A stretch of DNA of 64,000 bases, from the NCBI GenBank assembly GCA_022605955.1, contig JAKCOZ010000058.1, positions 124,001 to 188,000 of the forward strand, written 5' to 3'. The translations under genes and the position numbers were made by a program. This stretch comes from Rallus limicola (Eukaryota > Chordata > Aves > Gruiformes > Rallidae). Below, piece by piece: positions 36,670 to 48,811 of the stretch. Below the pieces are notes generated by a model. The model was not told the origin of the DNA and did not search any database. It was given only the letters and a program-made list of their open reading frames with translations. Each line of letters opens with the position of its first letter. Positions within the stretch are counted from its first letter, which is position 1.

Positions 36670-37727
36670 GGATGGCAGGATGCAGGAGATCGGCTCCCAT
36701 TCATAGCTTAGGAGACCAGCCTTGCCACACTTCATTGCCGCTTTTTAATGACACTGCAACCTAATTAGCCCCATTCTCAATTAGGGACCCAGAGGTTATG
36801 CTCTTCTATAAGCTACAGAGGGAACCAGCACTCTCAAAGAGAGACCTTCCTGTATCACCTGCATTGGCAAAGAGCTACCCTGGCCCTGGGTGGGCCCCCC
36901 ACTTTACCCCAAAATGAGCAGGGTCGTACTTCTGGCCCAGAGAAGCCATGTGTGCCTAGCAAACGCCACCAGAAAACGGCCCTCAAACAAACAGATCCCA
37001 CCCCCAAAGCCCAGCACGGTGGTAGCTCCTGCTTTCAGCTTCCATTGGCAATGAAAGTAGCCCTCAGGAGCCCCACAACCTTTTCTGTACGTGGTGTTTC
37101 ATGCCTCCAAAGCTGCCTTACCCAGCAGCCTCCATTGTTCCCTTTGGCATGGGACCACGACGCCAGGGTTTTTGGAGGAGATGACCTTTAGGAATGCAAG
37201 CCGGGCCGGGGTGCACACTCCTCCCTTAAATCCTAAGGCTCAGCAGCAAGGGAGATGGTATTGGAGAAAAGGATCCTACAGGTGGTAATGGAAATGTTGA
37301 AAGCAACAGTGCTGGCCCAGGGTTGCTCAACTCTCTGGTGGCATCCTCCCAGAGAGACAGAGGGAGGGAGGGGGCCTCCTCCTGCTTCGTTTTATAGATA
37401 CCACTCGAGGGAAGCGATGAAGAGTTGCCTCCTCCTTGAGCCTCCATTGCCTTACACTCAAGCACTCAAGGAAAAAGCCAAAACTCAAATCTGTCCAACC
37501 CAAGAGTCATTCTCCCTTGGCAAATCTGCAGCAGCGTAAGTGCCCATGGGGACCAGAGGGGCACTAGTGACTGGTCAGCAGCCAGATGTAACCCCGTTTA
37601 CAGTCACCCTCTGGGCCTGACCCATCAGCCAATTGCCCACCCAATGCACTGTGGCTTTGTCTAGTTGTGTTCTGGACATTTTGTCCAGCAAGATACTGTG
37701 AGACGCACTCTCAGAAGCTCTACTGAA
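36670..37727. repeat. Extra duplicated segment shared only by copies 2 and 3
   Basis: About 1.06 kb matching 53738-54795 at an offset of 17068 and absent beside copy 1. It holds no convincing gene; the short open frames differ between the two copies and look accidental. Its right end contains a degraded CR1 reverse-transcriptase fragment on the minus strand (about 37565-37740). Confidence 0.85.
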
Positions 37728-37740
37728 ATACTACTTTGGA
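37565..37740 (-). mobile_element. CR1 reverse-transcriptase fragment (copy 2 only side)
   Basis: On the minus strand one frame gives VSHSILLDKM-SRTQLDK-ATVH, then WVGNWLMGQAQRVTVNGVTS, a recognisable part of the CR1 RT domain with stops on either side. The same fragment is at about 54633-54808. Copy 1 loses homology inside it. Confidence 0.75.
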
Positions 37741-38232
37741 CAGCTCCACCAAGGCTGTGTTCACCCACAGGTACCAAGCACAGCACACTTAGACAATTCC
37801 TTAGCTAAAGTCATCGTTCAACATTGCATCGAAGGACGGCTTCTTCCTTTGGCCTTTGCAAGGATTGACTTTCAGGTGCTTCACTTGATCTCTATTCTTA
37901 TTCTACCAAAATCATTGCTTAACTTCACGCTTGCTTTGAATACAAAGAGGGGAGGGTAATGATTGGCACGCGGAGTTCTGGTGAGCGGGGGTCCTGTGGC
38001 TGTCCTCCATGGTCTTCCTCACCGTGTGTGCTGGTTGAACCCCATCCTTGCGCATGCACATTGCATCGTTGGCTGATCTGCACAACCACAGCCAGGTTCT
38101 GCTGGTCCCTGGTGTTTTCACTCAAGACCAGCACCAGGACCCACGGCTTTAATTGAGAGCGCGTGACGACTTCCATGGTGATCAAGGAGCCCACACTTCT
38201 GGTTACCCATTCCAAAGGGCCTTAACACAATA

Positions 38233-38238
38233 TTTATT
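38233..38238 (-). promoter_or_regulatory. Poly(A) signal of RhoGAP copy 2
   Basis: TTTATT on the plus strand, AATAAA on the coding strand, in the same place after the tagttt repeat as in copy 1. Confidence 0.6.
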
Positions 38239-38481
38239 CTCCTAACTCTTACAAGTTCCTAAACTCCAAATCCTATTCTAAACTAAACTGAAACTAAACT
38301 AAACTAAACTACTCTTTAGTACAGAACGAGTTCCCTAAACTGCAAATCCTATTCTAAACTAAACTGAAACTAAACTAAACTACTATTTAGTAAAGAACGA
38401 AAAGTAAATGATAAAAGTAAAGGCACACGGAAAGAAGGGCACGGGTGCTTCCTCGTCCCTTCTGCCGCGGTGCTGCTGCAG

Positions 38482-41400
38482 CTACGTGGTGCCTGCCGAG
38501 GGCCGGGCCTTGGAGCTCCTCCGGGGAATCCAAGGATCAGACACACGCCGGCACCTACAAGGGCAGAGTTGGAAAGCGCTGATGGAAGCGGGAAGGCAGG
38601 AGCGGGCGGGACTCGGTCCCCCCTTCTTTGGGATGTCCTCTGGCGTGGCAAGAGAGGACAAAACATGGTGCTTTTGCTCTTTTTTGTCTGCCCTCAGGTG
38701 TCTCGGGAGAAGCGTCAGTTTTTTGAGGAGTGACGATACCTCCCCAGCTACAGCTCTGTGGAGCAGTTCTTGCTGTGTCTCTGGCATGCAGACACCAGCC
38801 TCAGGAGGATTTCCTCCAGTCAGAACATTGGAAAGATGAACGTTAGAGTCTGCTACACACCTGGGCTCCTCACGCTTCTTGCCCAGCTTCCTCCTCCGTC
38901 CAGAGAGCTGTCTTTCCTCCCTTCTCCTCTTCTTCACTGGCTGCCCGTCACTCCCCTCCACACAGGTGGGTTTCCTCTTTCCACACCTTTGTGAAGAGCC
39001 TGGCAGCCTTTCCGTTCAAGAGGATCATTAGACAGGGAAAGCCACGATCAAGGCAAATCAGTTCTGCTCTTCATCAGAGCTAGCTCATCCTACCTTCTGT
39101 CCTCGCAGGAGCTCTTTGGCTGCTGGCTGGCCACAGCAACTGGAGGCACCTGCAATGGAAATGAGCGAGTTAGCAGGTGGCGAGGACCTGCCTGCCCGGC
39201 TGCTACCTCAGCTCTGACAGGCAGATCCATCCCGTGGGTGCGTTTGCTCAGCTCAGCCGAGCCCGATGTGGCAGGGGGATGAGGGGGGAGGCTTTTGCTG
39301 TCCTGCTCTTTGTGGCCCTGACATACCTCTGCTCCTCCTGCATCGGGCCCTGGGGCTGGCAACCTGGACACCTCCTCCCCAAGGAGTTCCTCCTGTTGCT
39401 CAATGAGGAACTCCAGCAGCTGCGTCACCTGCACACAGCAAAGCAGTGGTTTGCAGCTGGGGGGCTGAAAGGGGCTCACCCAGGAGCCCTTCTGGCTCTT
39501 GCCCCTCGCTGCGCCTGCCGCTGTGCAGAAAGCTGCAGCTGCGGGGGGCTTCTCTTCCCAGCAGCAGCTCCCCCAGGAGTGTTTGCTGAAGGCAGGAGGC
39601 AGCTCTGCACAGCAGCGCTTGGCTGGGCCCGGAAGGCTGCAGCCGGCTGGGAAACGCAGCGTACCTTCCCTGTGACACGCAGCACGTCGTGCAGGGGCAG
39701 CGCGTCGTCCTCGGGTGGGCTGAGGAGGTTCGGCCCCAGGCAGATGGCCAGGTTGCTGGCACTCATCCTGCTGTCCCTGTTCCTGCTGATCTTATGCAGC
39801 AGGGACAGCAGGCTCTTGAGGAGCAGGCGGTTGGGCTGGGGCAACTTGCCGGCCACCCTGTCAGGGCACCAAGGCACAGTCAGTCAAGCTGACCTTGTGG
39901 ACACCGCTCCCCCAGGCCCATCTCAGCCAAGCCATGCCCCAGGGAAGGCTCCCTGGCCACGCCGACTCGATGCTTACTCCCTCAGTGCCGCCAGCTTCTC
40001 CTGCCTGCCGGTCTGCTGCAGGGCGCTCATCCACTCCTCACAGAGCTCGGCCACGAGGAGTTTGGAGGGGATGTGCCGGAGGAAGTCCTGCAATGCCCAG
40101 GGCTCCGGGTGAGGCTTGCAGCACTCACGAGCAGGTGCCCATCAGGTCGCCCAGAGCCCAGAGCTGCCGGGGGACAGGTCAGCGGGCTTCACCTTCAGAA
40201 TGACGGCCAGCAGATGCACGGGCTGGCTCCTGAGGTCAACCTGCGCTCCCGTGTCGAGGGCCTCCCTCAGCTCCCGGGAGGCACGCTCGCTGGCCCCCAC
40301 GCGGAAGATGCCCTCCGTGGACGGGCCCTGGTCCTCCAGGACAGCCAGCAGGTCCTGCAGGGACAGAGGAGGGCAGCGGCCGGGCTGGAGACAGGCCCTG
40401 GGCCAGGCCAAGCTTGCGCAGGGGCAGGAGCCAGGGGGCCGGCTCCGCTTTGGCCGGGGCGGGACAGCGGGCTGTCTGGCCGAGGGGGCCGTGGCGAGCA
40501 GCCGCCTTTGTCCCCGAGCCCCAGCCGGGCTGCCTCTGCTGGGGACAGCGCCTGTGCGCAGCAGCCGGCGGGACGGGCAGCCCCTGGCCACGCTCGCCTA
40601 CCTGGACGGGCTGGGGCAGCGTGCCATCCTGGCTGCAGACAGCGGCCAGGGGCCGGCCGAAGAGAACCCCCCGGCTCTCCTCGGCGCCCGGCTGCTCCGC
40701 TGCCTGTGCAGCGGCCGAGCTCCCTCGCCGCCTCCCGAAGGGCCAGGGCAGCCGCCACCTCCTCCGGCCGGCGCCGCCTGCTGCCAAGGACAAGAGAGCA
40801 AAGAGCCGTGGAGGGACCAGCAGCGCCAGGCAGGCGAGCGCTCCGAGAGATCGATCGATCTCTCGACGGCGCTGTCCCCCCGCCGCTGAGCGCAAGGCAG
40901 AGGCAGCGACGGAGGCACGGGCAGAGGGACTGACAGAGGCTCGGACAGAGAGCGGGAGAGACACACAGGCGCGGTTTGGGAAGGAGGGGCCGCGGGGCTC
41001 GGCTGTGTCCCGCCGCAGTGCCCTGGGGCCGGGCGTGCCCTGCGCCAAGGGCAGCGGCAGCCCCAGCCGCTGCAGCACGAGTGGGCGCCCGGCAGAGGAG
41101 CGGAGAAGGGCCGTGGTGTCCCCGGCCCCTGCTCACTCACCAGCCGAGGGGCCGAGTCCGCCTTGACTGCCGTAGGCGACGGGCGCCGGGCGCTGCTCTG
41201 GGCCAGCCTGCGAGAAAGGTGCTGCGCTCAGCCAGCAGCCCCGCAGCAGCAAGGGACCCCGGCGAGCTGCCTCGGCCCCTGGCCCTGCGGGACAGCTGGG
41301 CACGGCCGAGACGGCAGCCCGAGCGCTGCCGTGCCAGCCGACGCGCACCTCTGCCTGGCGCTCGAGCAGCCTCTCCAGGCTGCTGCTGTCCAGCGGCGTG

Positions 41401-42650
41401 GCCTGCGCAAGGGGAAGAGAGCGGCTGGTGAGAAGCCGTGGCCCGGCTGCTGGGCTGCAGCAGGCTCTGGGGGCACAGCGGGGCCAGGAGGGACACTCAC
41501 GACTCTGCGGAGCCTCAGCTCCTTCAAGAGCAGCTTGATGGAGGGCAGCTGGGTCACACGGGCTCCCTGCACTCCTTGCGGTGGCCTGTGCCAGGGGAAG
41601 GGGTGGACAAAGAGCCACAAGTGAGGCACAAGCCGCCTTTGCCCTCTCTCAGCTGCCCCGAGGCAGCCGCTGCGGGGCACCTGTCCCCACCCAGCCCGGG
41701 AGCGGGCTTTGTGCATCGTGGGGCTACGCCTGCAGCATCCCCCCGCCAGTGCCGTGCTGGGAGCAGGAGCGGCCCAGGCTGCAGGGCCAGGGCAGGGCTT
41801 ACCCCAGGAGAGCGCTGAGGCAGAGCTCCTTCAGTGCCCGGGAGCTGCGGGAAGAGAGGAGACCCAGCCTGAGTGCCCGCTGCTCCCCACCCGGCCTGAG
41901 CCAGGCAGAGCCGGGCGTGGGGACACAGCCCCAGCGGCAGGACAAAGGCCTGTGGAGCGGGACCGAGGCACTGCCCAGCCCTGGCTGCGTGGGACGCAGC
42001 CCCCCAACTCACCAGAAAGTGACGATGAGGGAGCCTTCGGGCCAGAGGAGGACCAGGGAGTTGGTGTCCTGCTCCTCCTGCTCCTCCTCGCCACCGGCTG
42101 CATCCCTGCTGCTGCTCAGCACGTGCAGCTGGCCCAGGGGCAGGCAGAGCTTTGGGCGGGGGCTCTTGCCATCGCTGCAGAGAGGAGTGTCAGGGAGCGG
42201 TCTGGAGGTAGCCCGGCCCAGTGGCTCCCCTCCAGCGCCTGCCCTGGCCATGGCCACGGCTGCATCTGGCAGCAGGGCACCAAGGGGGGGGCCTGGGGCT
42301 GCCACTTGGCTGTCCCCACCCAGGGGCTGCGGCCAGGGCTTAGCAGGAAAGAGAGCTGAGCTCTGGGAGTCTTACTTGGACTTGGCGATGACCAAGATCT
42401 CCAAGAAGAGGAGAAGGTCCCTCATCTTGGTCACGCGGCCCTGGGTCACCTGCACGCGCTGGCGCAGCAGCGGCTCGGGGGATGGCGGGGCAGGCTGGCA
42501 CTGCTGCACGGGCTCAGGCTCATCCCTGCAGAGGGGACGGTGGCAGGTGTGATCAATGTGGCTGCTGCTGCGGGGCTCGGCCATGCCGGCGTGTCCCGGA
42601 GCTGCGGGGGGAGCCTACCTGCATCTGTGGCAGCAGTTCAGCTGTCCCAT
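38482..42650 (-). CDS. ARHGAP20-like: ARHGAP20-like Rho GTPase-activating protein, copy 2
   Basis: Same gene as at 9199-13227. Exons (minus strand, 5' to 3'): 42619-42650, 42376-42525, 42013-42174, 41803-41844, 41501-41585, 41349-41402, 41141-41207, 40602-40780, 40193-40354, 39978-40087, 39665-39857, 39327-39428, 39094-39149, 38986 down to 38861 or beyond. All borders are GT-AG and all phases agree. Differences from copy 1: HRC for HRR after MGQLNCC; DE for DD in exon 2; four residues fewer in the PH loop; the normal NLA motif in the GAP domain; 88 bp more in intron 7. A 1-bp deletion near 38768 joins two frames, so read-through of exon 14 would run to a stop at 38482 (about 632 residues), entering a Leu-rich frame (SSLLKKLTLLPRHLRADKKE) that copies 1 and 3 reach only by an unidentified splice. 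Confidence 0.82.
41041..41128. other. 88-bp intron segment present only in copy 2
   Basis: Lies within intron 7 and is missing from copy 1 (at about 10767) and copy 3 (58110/58111). Since two diverged copies lack it identically, it may be an insertion in copy 2. It is GC-rich and contains an AG acceptor-like site, but the reading frame does not need it. Confidence 0.7.
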
Positions 42651-44252
42651 CGCGAAGGTGACAGTGGAGACGTGTCCTGGGACACGTCTGCGGGGCTCTG
42701 GAACGAGCTGAGATGACCAAAGTGACGCTGGTCCCGGTGTCGCGGTGCTGCTGGCTCAGAGCTTCACTCACCAGTGCTGCTCTGTGTACCGGCCCAACAC
42801 GCACTGACACCGTTGCCGGGGCAGCGCTAGGACACAAACAGCTTCTGGGTGTCCTGAACCTCCAACTCGGGCGGGGGGGGGGATGCGGGCCGGGGCTCGT
42901 GTCACAGGTGGGGTGGGGCTCAGGGGTATCCCCCCTCATAGAATCATGGAATATCCCGAGTTTGAAAGGACCCATAAGGATCATGGAGTCCAGCTCCTGG
43001 CTCCACACAGGGCCAGCCAAGTCAGAGCATGGGGCCGAGGGCATTGTCCATACGCTTCCTGCCCTCAGTCAAGCTGGGTGCTGTGACTCTTTTAGCAATT
43101 AGGACCTCATAAATTTTCCCTCAATGCTTGTCAGCATTGGTTTGGTTTCCAACCAGGTGCTTTGAACTCTGCTTGCCCTTCTCCAGAGGTCCGATCTTGC
43201 ATGCACTGATGTCTGAAGATTTGGGGGCTAAAATGCTTCTGAGGAAAAAACCCCAAAAAGCCACCTAGTTTCTATTAGTGAAAGACAGAACTTGACAGAT
43301 ACAAATAAGACATGTTCCCATTTTTAAATGGCTCCTCCTTTACTAGTCACCCTCTCCTTTGTACTCTCATACCTGCCTCTAGCTGTGGCTCTACTGTAGT
43401 TTGGTCCTTCAGATTTAGCCCTTTGCAACCCGTGCTGCTCCCGTGTCTAGTTCCTCTGCAAGCTTATCACCTGACTGGCATTTGAAAGGGCCTCGACAGG
43501 ATCTGCATGCGCAACGTCACCAGATTTTGCGACCGTGTGCCTCAGCCGCCCATTCTGACCTGCAGATAGGGCTCTGTGAAGCTTGTGACACTAACTGCTG
43601 GAGACACACTGTTGCAGGGCTTGCAGCATGCCAGAGTTCTCAAATAAAAGGGTTTGAATTTACGTTGATTTCATGGGACTTTCTTGCTTGTTTTGCCACA
43701 TTTCTTTCTATGATTGTAAAATTTTTTTAACCTCCCTTGTACCAGCCATTAGTCAAAGCCTTTAGTGTGTCTCCTCTATGTTAGGGTCCAATAGTTCCTC
43801 AGCACAGGCTCCAAAAATATCTCCTACAGTGTGACTTTTGCTTTCCTCTGTTCGGGCCCTTACCGTTCTTCTCACAACACGACCCCAAGCTGCTCAGAAT
43901 GCACGGGAGGAGCCAGAATGGCAACATCCCATCTCTGTCCCTGGCATGAGCTGATTGAACTCTCCTGACTGGGATGCAACTGCCAACCTGTGGACATCTG
44001 CTGCCCACATGGACTGTGCTGCAAGGAGCAGGCACTTGCTGGGCTGACGCTCAGGCAATGTGTGGTGGGGATTGCGTGGCCAGTCAGCCTTCTTCAGCAA
44101 TCCATCGACCACTGTAGGGCTCCCCGATTGCTGGCTGCTCTCCTCCTATAGCCAGGTGCAGCTTGGCCTGCAGAGGTTTCCCTTTGCCTCACAACAAGCA
44201 CCCTTCCTTGGGTTCCTGGGAAATGGCTTACCCTTACTCTAACTTAACAAAT
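42651..44252. other. Upstream region of RhoGAP copy 2
   Basis: Contains the conserved hairpin at 42668-42689 and the CR1 tail at about 42937-43000. The segment 43135-43745 is the 611 bp missing from copy 3. Otherwise no gene. Confidence 0.55.
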
Positions 44253-44841
44253 TGTCCTGGTTTCAGTCAGGATAGAGTTAATTTCATTTGTAGCAGCGGA
44301 TGGAATGCTGTGTTTGGGAGTTAAAATGAAAGCAGTGCTGATAACACCCTGATGTTTTTAGTTGCAGTCAGACAGTCAATGCCAGGACAGGTGACCCAGA
44401 TGGGCCAAAGAGAGTATTCCATGCCAATTACGTCCTGCCCAGGATAAAGGGGGGCTGATGGGAGGAGGAAGGGGCGGTTCCGGGACGCGAGCGGCCGGGA
44501 CGCGAGGGTCTTGGGGGACGGTCGGGTTCCGGGACGGCTCTGGGTGGTACGGCCTGAGTTGTGTGGTTCGGTGAGAAACTGCATTGTGTATCAATATTTT
44601 CATATTCTTTTGCTCTATAGTCCTGTTAGCATTTTATATATTTTATTTTTTCTGTTATCTTAGTAAACTATCCTTATCCCAACCCACGGGCCTCTTAGTT
44701 TCTTGGTTTTGGAGTTATTTGCCCCTTCCTTTTCCCTTCCCTTGTTTCCCCCCTCCCCTTTTTCCCTTTTCTCCTGCTCTTTTACTTTAAGGAGCAGGCA
44801 GCTGCGTGGATCTCGGCCCAAGCCGGGGTGAAACCACGACA
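44253..44841 (+). mobile_element. Solo ERV LTR inserted only in copy 2, with 5-bp target duplication
   Basis: 589 bp with TG...CA ends. It is flanked by caaat at 44248-44252 and again at 44842-44846. The empty site, with one caaat, is intact in copy 1 (near 7588-7592, reverse) and copy 3 (near 60646-60650). A 5-bp duplication fits ERVL- or gammaretrovirus-like integration; I cannot name the family with certainty. No viral coding sequence is left. Confidence 0.95.
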
Positions 44842-45387
44842 CAAATGCAGCATGAACTTGGGATGTCTCTGACAAGAGAGAAGTATGGGGGTGGAGGGCA
44901 AATTTGTGCTTGTTGGCATGACCCCAGACTTGTTCTGAAATATTTTTCCCTCCTTTCGCTGAATGCCAGATTTCACCTTGAGAAGTCTAACTCTTAACTG
45001 TAGCAGACTCGCTGCAAGGGATGAAGGACATCTTTATAGATGAAGAAAAATTGCAGGAGGAATTTGTAGAACTGCAGCTTTTCAGTGTGGTAAATTTAAG
45101 GTACTCAACTTGAACCATTTTAACTCTTCAGTGATCTGAGAAAATCGCCTCTGCAGCCCAAACTTTGCTTACTTCTCAAGTGCAAAGATGAACCTTTTGT
45201 GAAATCTCCATGTGAAACCTAGCTGCAATTTGGCAGGAGTTTAGGGAGGAGAGAAGGAAATAGTCTGGAAAGGCAATCGTGATTTGAGAAGCTGTTCTCT
45301 CAAACAAAACAGCCTTATTCTTTTATTTCTATTGATCTAACTTGTCTTCAGAGAACATTTTTTTTGCTATCAAAGCACATTTATTTA

Positions 45388-45530
45388 TCATAGAAACATA
45401 GAATGGTTGGGGTTGGAAGGGACCGTAAAGCTCATCAAGTTCCAACCCCCCTGCCATGGGCAGGGACACCTCTCACTAGACCAAGGCTGCTCAATGCTCC
45501 ATCCAACCTGGCCTTGAACACCTCCATGGG
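45388..45530 (-). mobile_element. CR1 LINE 3' end, copy 2
   Basis: Minus-strand counterpart of 6910-7054, with the same terminal octamers (tcatagaaacatagaatgg on the plus strand). Confidence 0.85.
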
Positions 45531-46914
45531 GCCACATCCATGGGCCACCTCCATGGGCCCACCTCCTGTGGGCCATGGTAACATTACTTTTTATCGTCAT
45601 CATCATCATCATCATCATTATTATGTTCAGATCTTGGTTCTGTTTACAGTTACAATGCTGGCAGACGGTCTCTGTTAGTAAACTGCCAAAGCTGATAATT
45701 TAGCCCCAAATCTGATCATGTTACTGAGAACACAGTCTGGGGTTTTATTTACGTTGACTTTCTGCATGATATTTCAACGTACCACCATAGACAGTCCCAA
45801 TGAGCGAAGTAAAAGCTGCTGGTGTGTGTGCAAGAGTGAAAACAGGATGAGGAAAGTGTATGTGGAGAGGAACCATTTCCCCCTTCACTCTGAGCATCAG
45901 AGGGCATGACTGAGAACAGAAAATTATTGTCCCTGTAACTCTTGCCTCTTGCTACCTAGTTGTTGTCTTTTTCTTTGAATGACTAAACAGCTCTGAAGAG
46001 AAATCCAGGTGTTTGGTGGTGGTGTTTATTTTTTTCCTGTGGACAAATGTCTATGTAGAAGAGCAGTGAAGCTCAGCTTATGTGTTATTTTAAGCAGCTC
46101 ATTTTTGCCGCCCAACTTACATGACTGAGTTAAGGTCACAGGAGAGTACATCTTTTTTTGTGGGTTAGATGATGTGCTTTATGCATTGGGCTGGTGCTAA
46201 GAATTTTGATTTCTGGCCCTGGAGGCAGAGATAAAAAGGCACCTTGATTCTGCTAATCTTTGGTAAATCTTCTCAGAGGAATTCTGTAAAGTCCCTCCTC
46301 TGTAAACTTCACAATTCTTTGGTTTCATCTTCAAAAGTACAGGCATCAACTACTCCGTGAAAGACAGCGGCATGAGGTGTTTTCCAGTATGAAGATGAAT
46401 GCGGCATAACTGTCGGTCCTGCTCTAGCCTGAGTTTATACGGTACCATTAAGCTGACTGTCATCTGCTTCATGATGTTTCTTCCCCTTATTTTGTATCTT
46501 GCGAGTAGTTGACGTGCTGGAGGGTGAAACTGCCATGATTCAGGGGGACACGAACAAGCTGGAGAAATTGGATGACAGAAGCATCACAAAATTTAAGAAG
46601 ACAAATGCAAAGTCCTACAGCTGGGAAATAATAACTGTACAGGCTGGGTATGGAGCTAGAAAGCAGCTTCTTAAAAAATAATCTGAAGGTCCTGATGGAC
46701 ATCAAGCTGCCTGTGAGTCGAGTATGTGCCAATACAAAGAGACCCAACTGCACTGGACATGGGGTGCATTACTGTGTGGCTGGTAGGTTGAGGGAACTGA
46801 GGTCATATCTGGCACAATGGTTCTAGTTAGGGCTCCCCAAAAGTCTGAGAAAAGACACTGATAAACTGGAGCAACGTTAGTGGATGGCCACTAATGTTGT
46901 CAAGGGGCAGGAGT

Positions 46915-47185
46915 TTGTAGTGTACAAGGAGAGGCTGAGGTTTGTTCAGCCTTAAGGTAAGATTCAGGTGGAGCCTTAGGGCTGCTTTTAGCTACATAGT
47001 GGGGGTTGCAGAGATGATCAAGCTGCTGAGAGGTGCCCAGAAAGGGATGCCAAGAGGCACCGGGGAGAACTTGTACCAGGGGACATTCATACTGTGCCTA
47101 AGGAAAAGGTTTTTCCCACAGAGGGAGATGCTGGCCTGGAGGTATCCAGAGGCGCAGGAGACCCTGCCTGATTATTATTGAAACT
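46915..47185 (+). mobile_element. CR1 LINE fragment, copy 2
   Basis: Counterpart of 5232-5510 with the same CR1 motifs, including gagaggctgagg and ggagatgctggcctgg. Confidence 0.6.
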
Positions 47186-48629
47186 TGACTGTGCGAGGCC
47201 CTGAGCAGCATGAGAACATTTTTAAGATCGCCCTGTTTGAAATGGAAAGTTTGGTCGAGGTGCTCTCCCTCTTATTCTATGCCTCACTTTTATTTAGATG
47301 CCCTGGAGAGGACAGCTCTGTTGCTTTTGTGTCCTTGGTAATGGTCTGTGAATTTTCCCGTAGGAAGCCAAGCAACATGGGGATCTTGAGGGCAAAGTTT
47401 CACGAGGTCTTTCACTCTGATTTTGGGCTCTACTGCCCTTTTGCAGGGCAAGGACATTCTGTTTTCACATTAACACAGCACTATAATGCTTTGTATTGGC
47501 TCACTCCATTGCTTCCTGTATTCCCAATATGCCTCTTCCGAAAAATAGAAAAACAAAGGAATTCATTTTCTCTCTTCGTAGAACGCAGATGATACTTTCA
47601 CCAATACCTCTTTCAACAAAACCATTTTTACATAATGGCAAGAGACCAACATTTTATTTCTCTTTCACCTGATAGAAAACATTTTCACTTCACAATAATG
47701 TGGCACAGTGGCTGCATTTTCAATGCCAGCACAAATGGTACCTACATCCCATCACCAGTGATCACACAGTACCTTGACACACCATGCAAAGCTCACCTGC
47801 AACCTCAAGTATTTTCCTGTTCCCTTTTGTGGCCTGGGGAAGACCAAACCCAATGGAAATGCGTTGGAAGGAAAAGTCTTTTGGGCACCTCTTTGTCTCC
47901 TTGGACTGCACCGGAGCACAGCAGTAAAGCTGAGAGCAGTGTGGAGCCTCTGCATCCTTGAGTCCTTGTGACAATGATAGCTGAAAGATGAGCTGTAATG
48001 TTTCTTTTGTTGTTCTTTTCAACCCAGTTCTCTGAAAATGTCTAAATGGGTGGAAAGAGAGAGGACTTCAAGCATAGGGCAGCTCTAAAGAAGGTCAGTG
48101 TGGGAGGGGAGAGGCTGCGTTTTGATTTATCTGAAAGTCTCTCTTCCCAACTGCTTCTTGTGAGCCTTGGCCACGTTGTTACACAAGCCATACACTGGGG
48201 CCCATACATGCAAAGCAAGACCCCAGTGAGGCACTCATCAACTCTTCCTAAAGGACCTTGAACTATCTGGAGGATCCTCTCCACGCTTTGAAAACAGAGG
48301 GCTGGTAGGGATTGAAAACGTAACAAAATCCAGCTGTAACTGGCTGAACTGGAGCTAAGGAAAGGGTGCAGCGAAGGCAGGACTAGTGTTGCCCTTTCTA
48401 AACCCCATTTCTAAACAAAAAAGGAAATAGGGATAGGTTTTCTTCATAGGGAGGATCATATGGGCCCCCAAAAGGCAACAACAGCAAGGTGGCCGCTGGA
48501 GAGAGAGAGAGAGAGAGAGAAGCATGAACAATTTTACAAAGGAAATGAAAATGTGATTTCTGTCAAGTCCCCCCTCATTAGCTCGTCTTTTCTCATCAAC
48601 ATTTAGGACCATGTGATATTCAGAAAAAA

Positions 48630-48811
48630 TGAAAATGCTAGCTGTGGCTGTGAACTACTTTTCCCCCCAATTTTACTTTGCTTCAACTGCCAGAGAGCAA
48701 ATCTTTTGGGAGGTATCCAAAACCTCAGCATCTGAGGAACTCTTTCTGGAAACTAAATATAATAGCTCTGCCAATTTAGCTGACAGATGTGGTTATTTCA
48801 GTGACAAAGCA
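48630..48811. repeat. Internal direct repeat unit, copy 2 (a)
   Basis: 182 bp, paired with 50629-50810 at a distance of 1999 bp; equivalent to 3620-3801. Confidence 0.8.

Larger units (their letters stand above)
44847..48629. other. Non-coding part of copy 2
   Basis: Holds the CR1 tail at 45388-45530, the ~27-bp minisatellite, an ATG/CAT microsatellite and the CR1 fragment at about 46915-47185. A 108-codon open frame at 47635-47961 is kept in all three copies but has no recognisable domain. Confidence 0.5.

Noticed and set aside
41041..41140. Idea that copies 1 and 3 lost a splice acceptor that copy 2 keeps in intron 7
   Set aside because: The exon ending at 41141 (phase 1) joins in frame directly to the exon at 40602-40780, so the extra 88 bp is intron length variation and the inner AG site is not needed.
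47635..47961. 108-codon frame conserved in all three copies
   Set aside because: Conserved only as much as the surrounding DNA, with no recognisable motif, splice context or start region.
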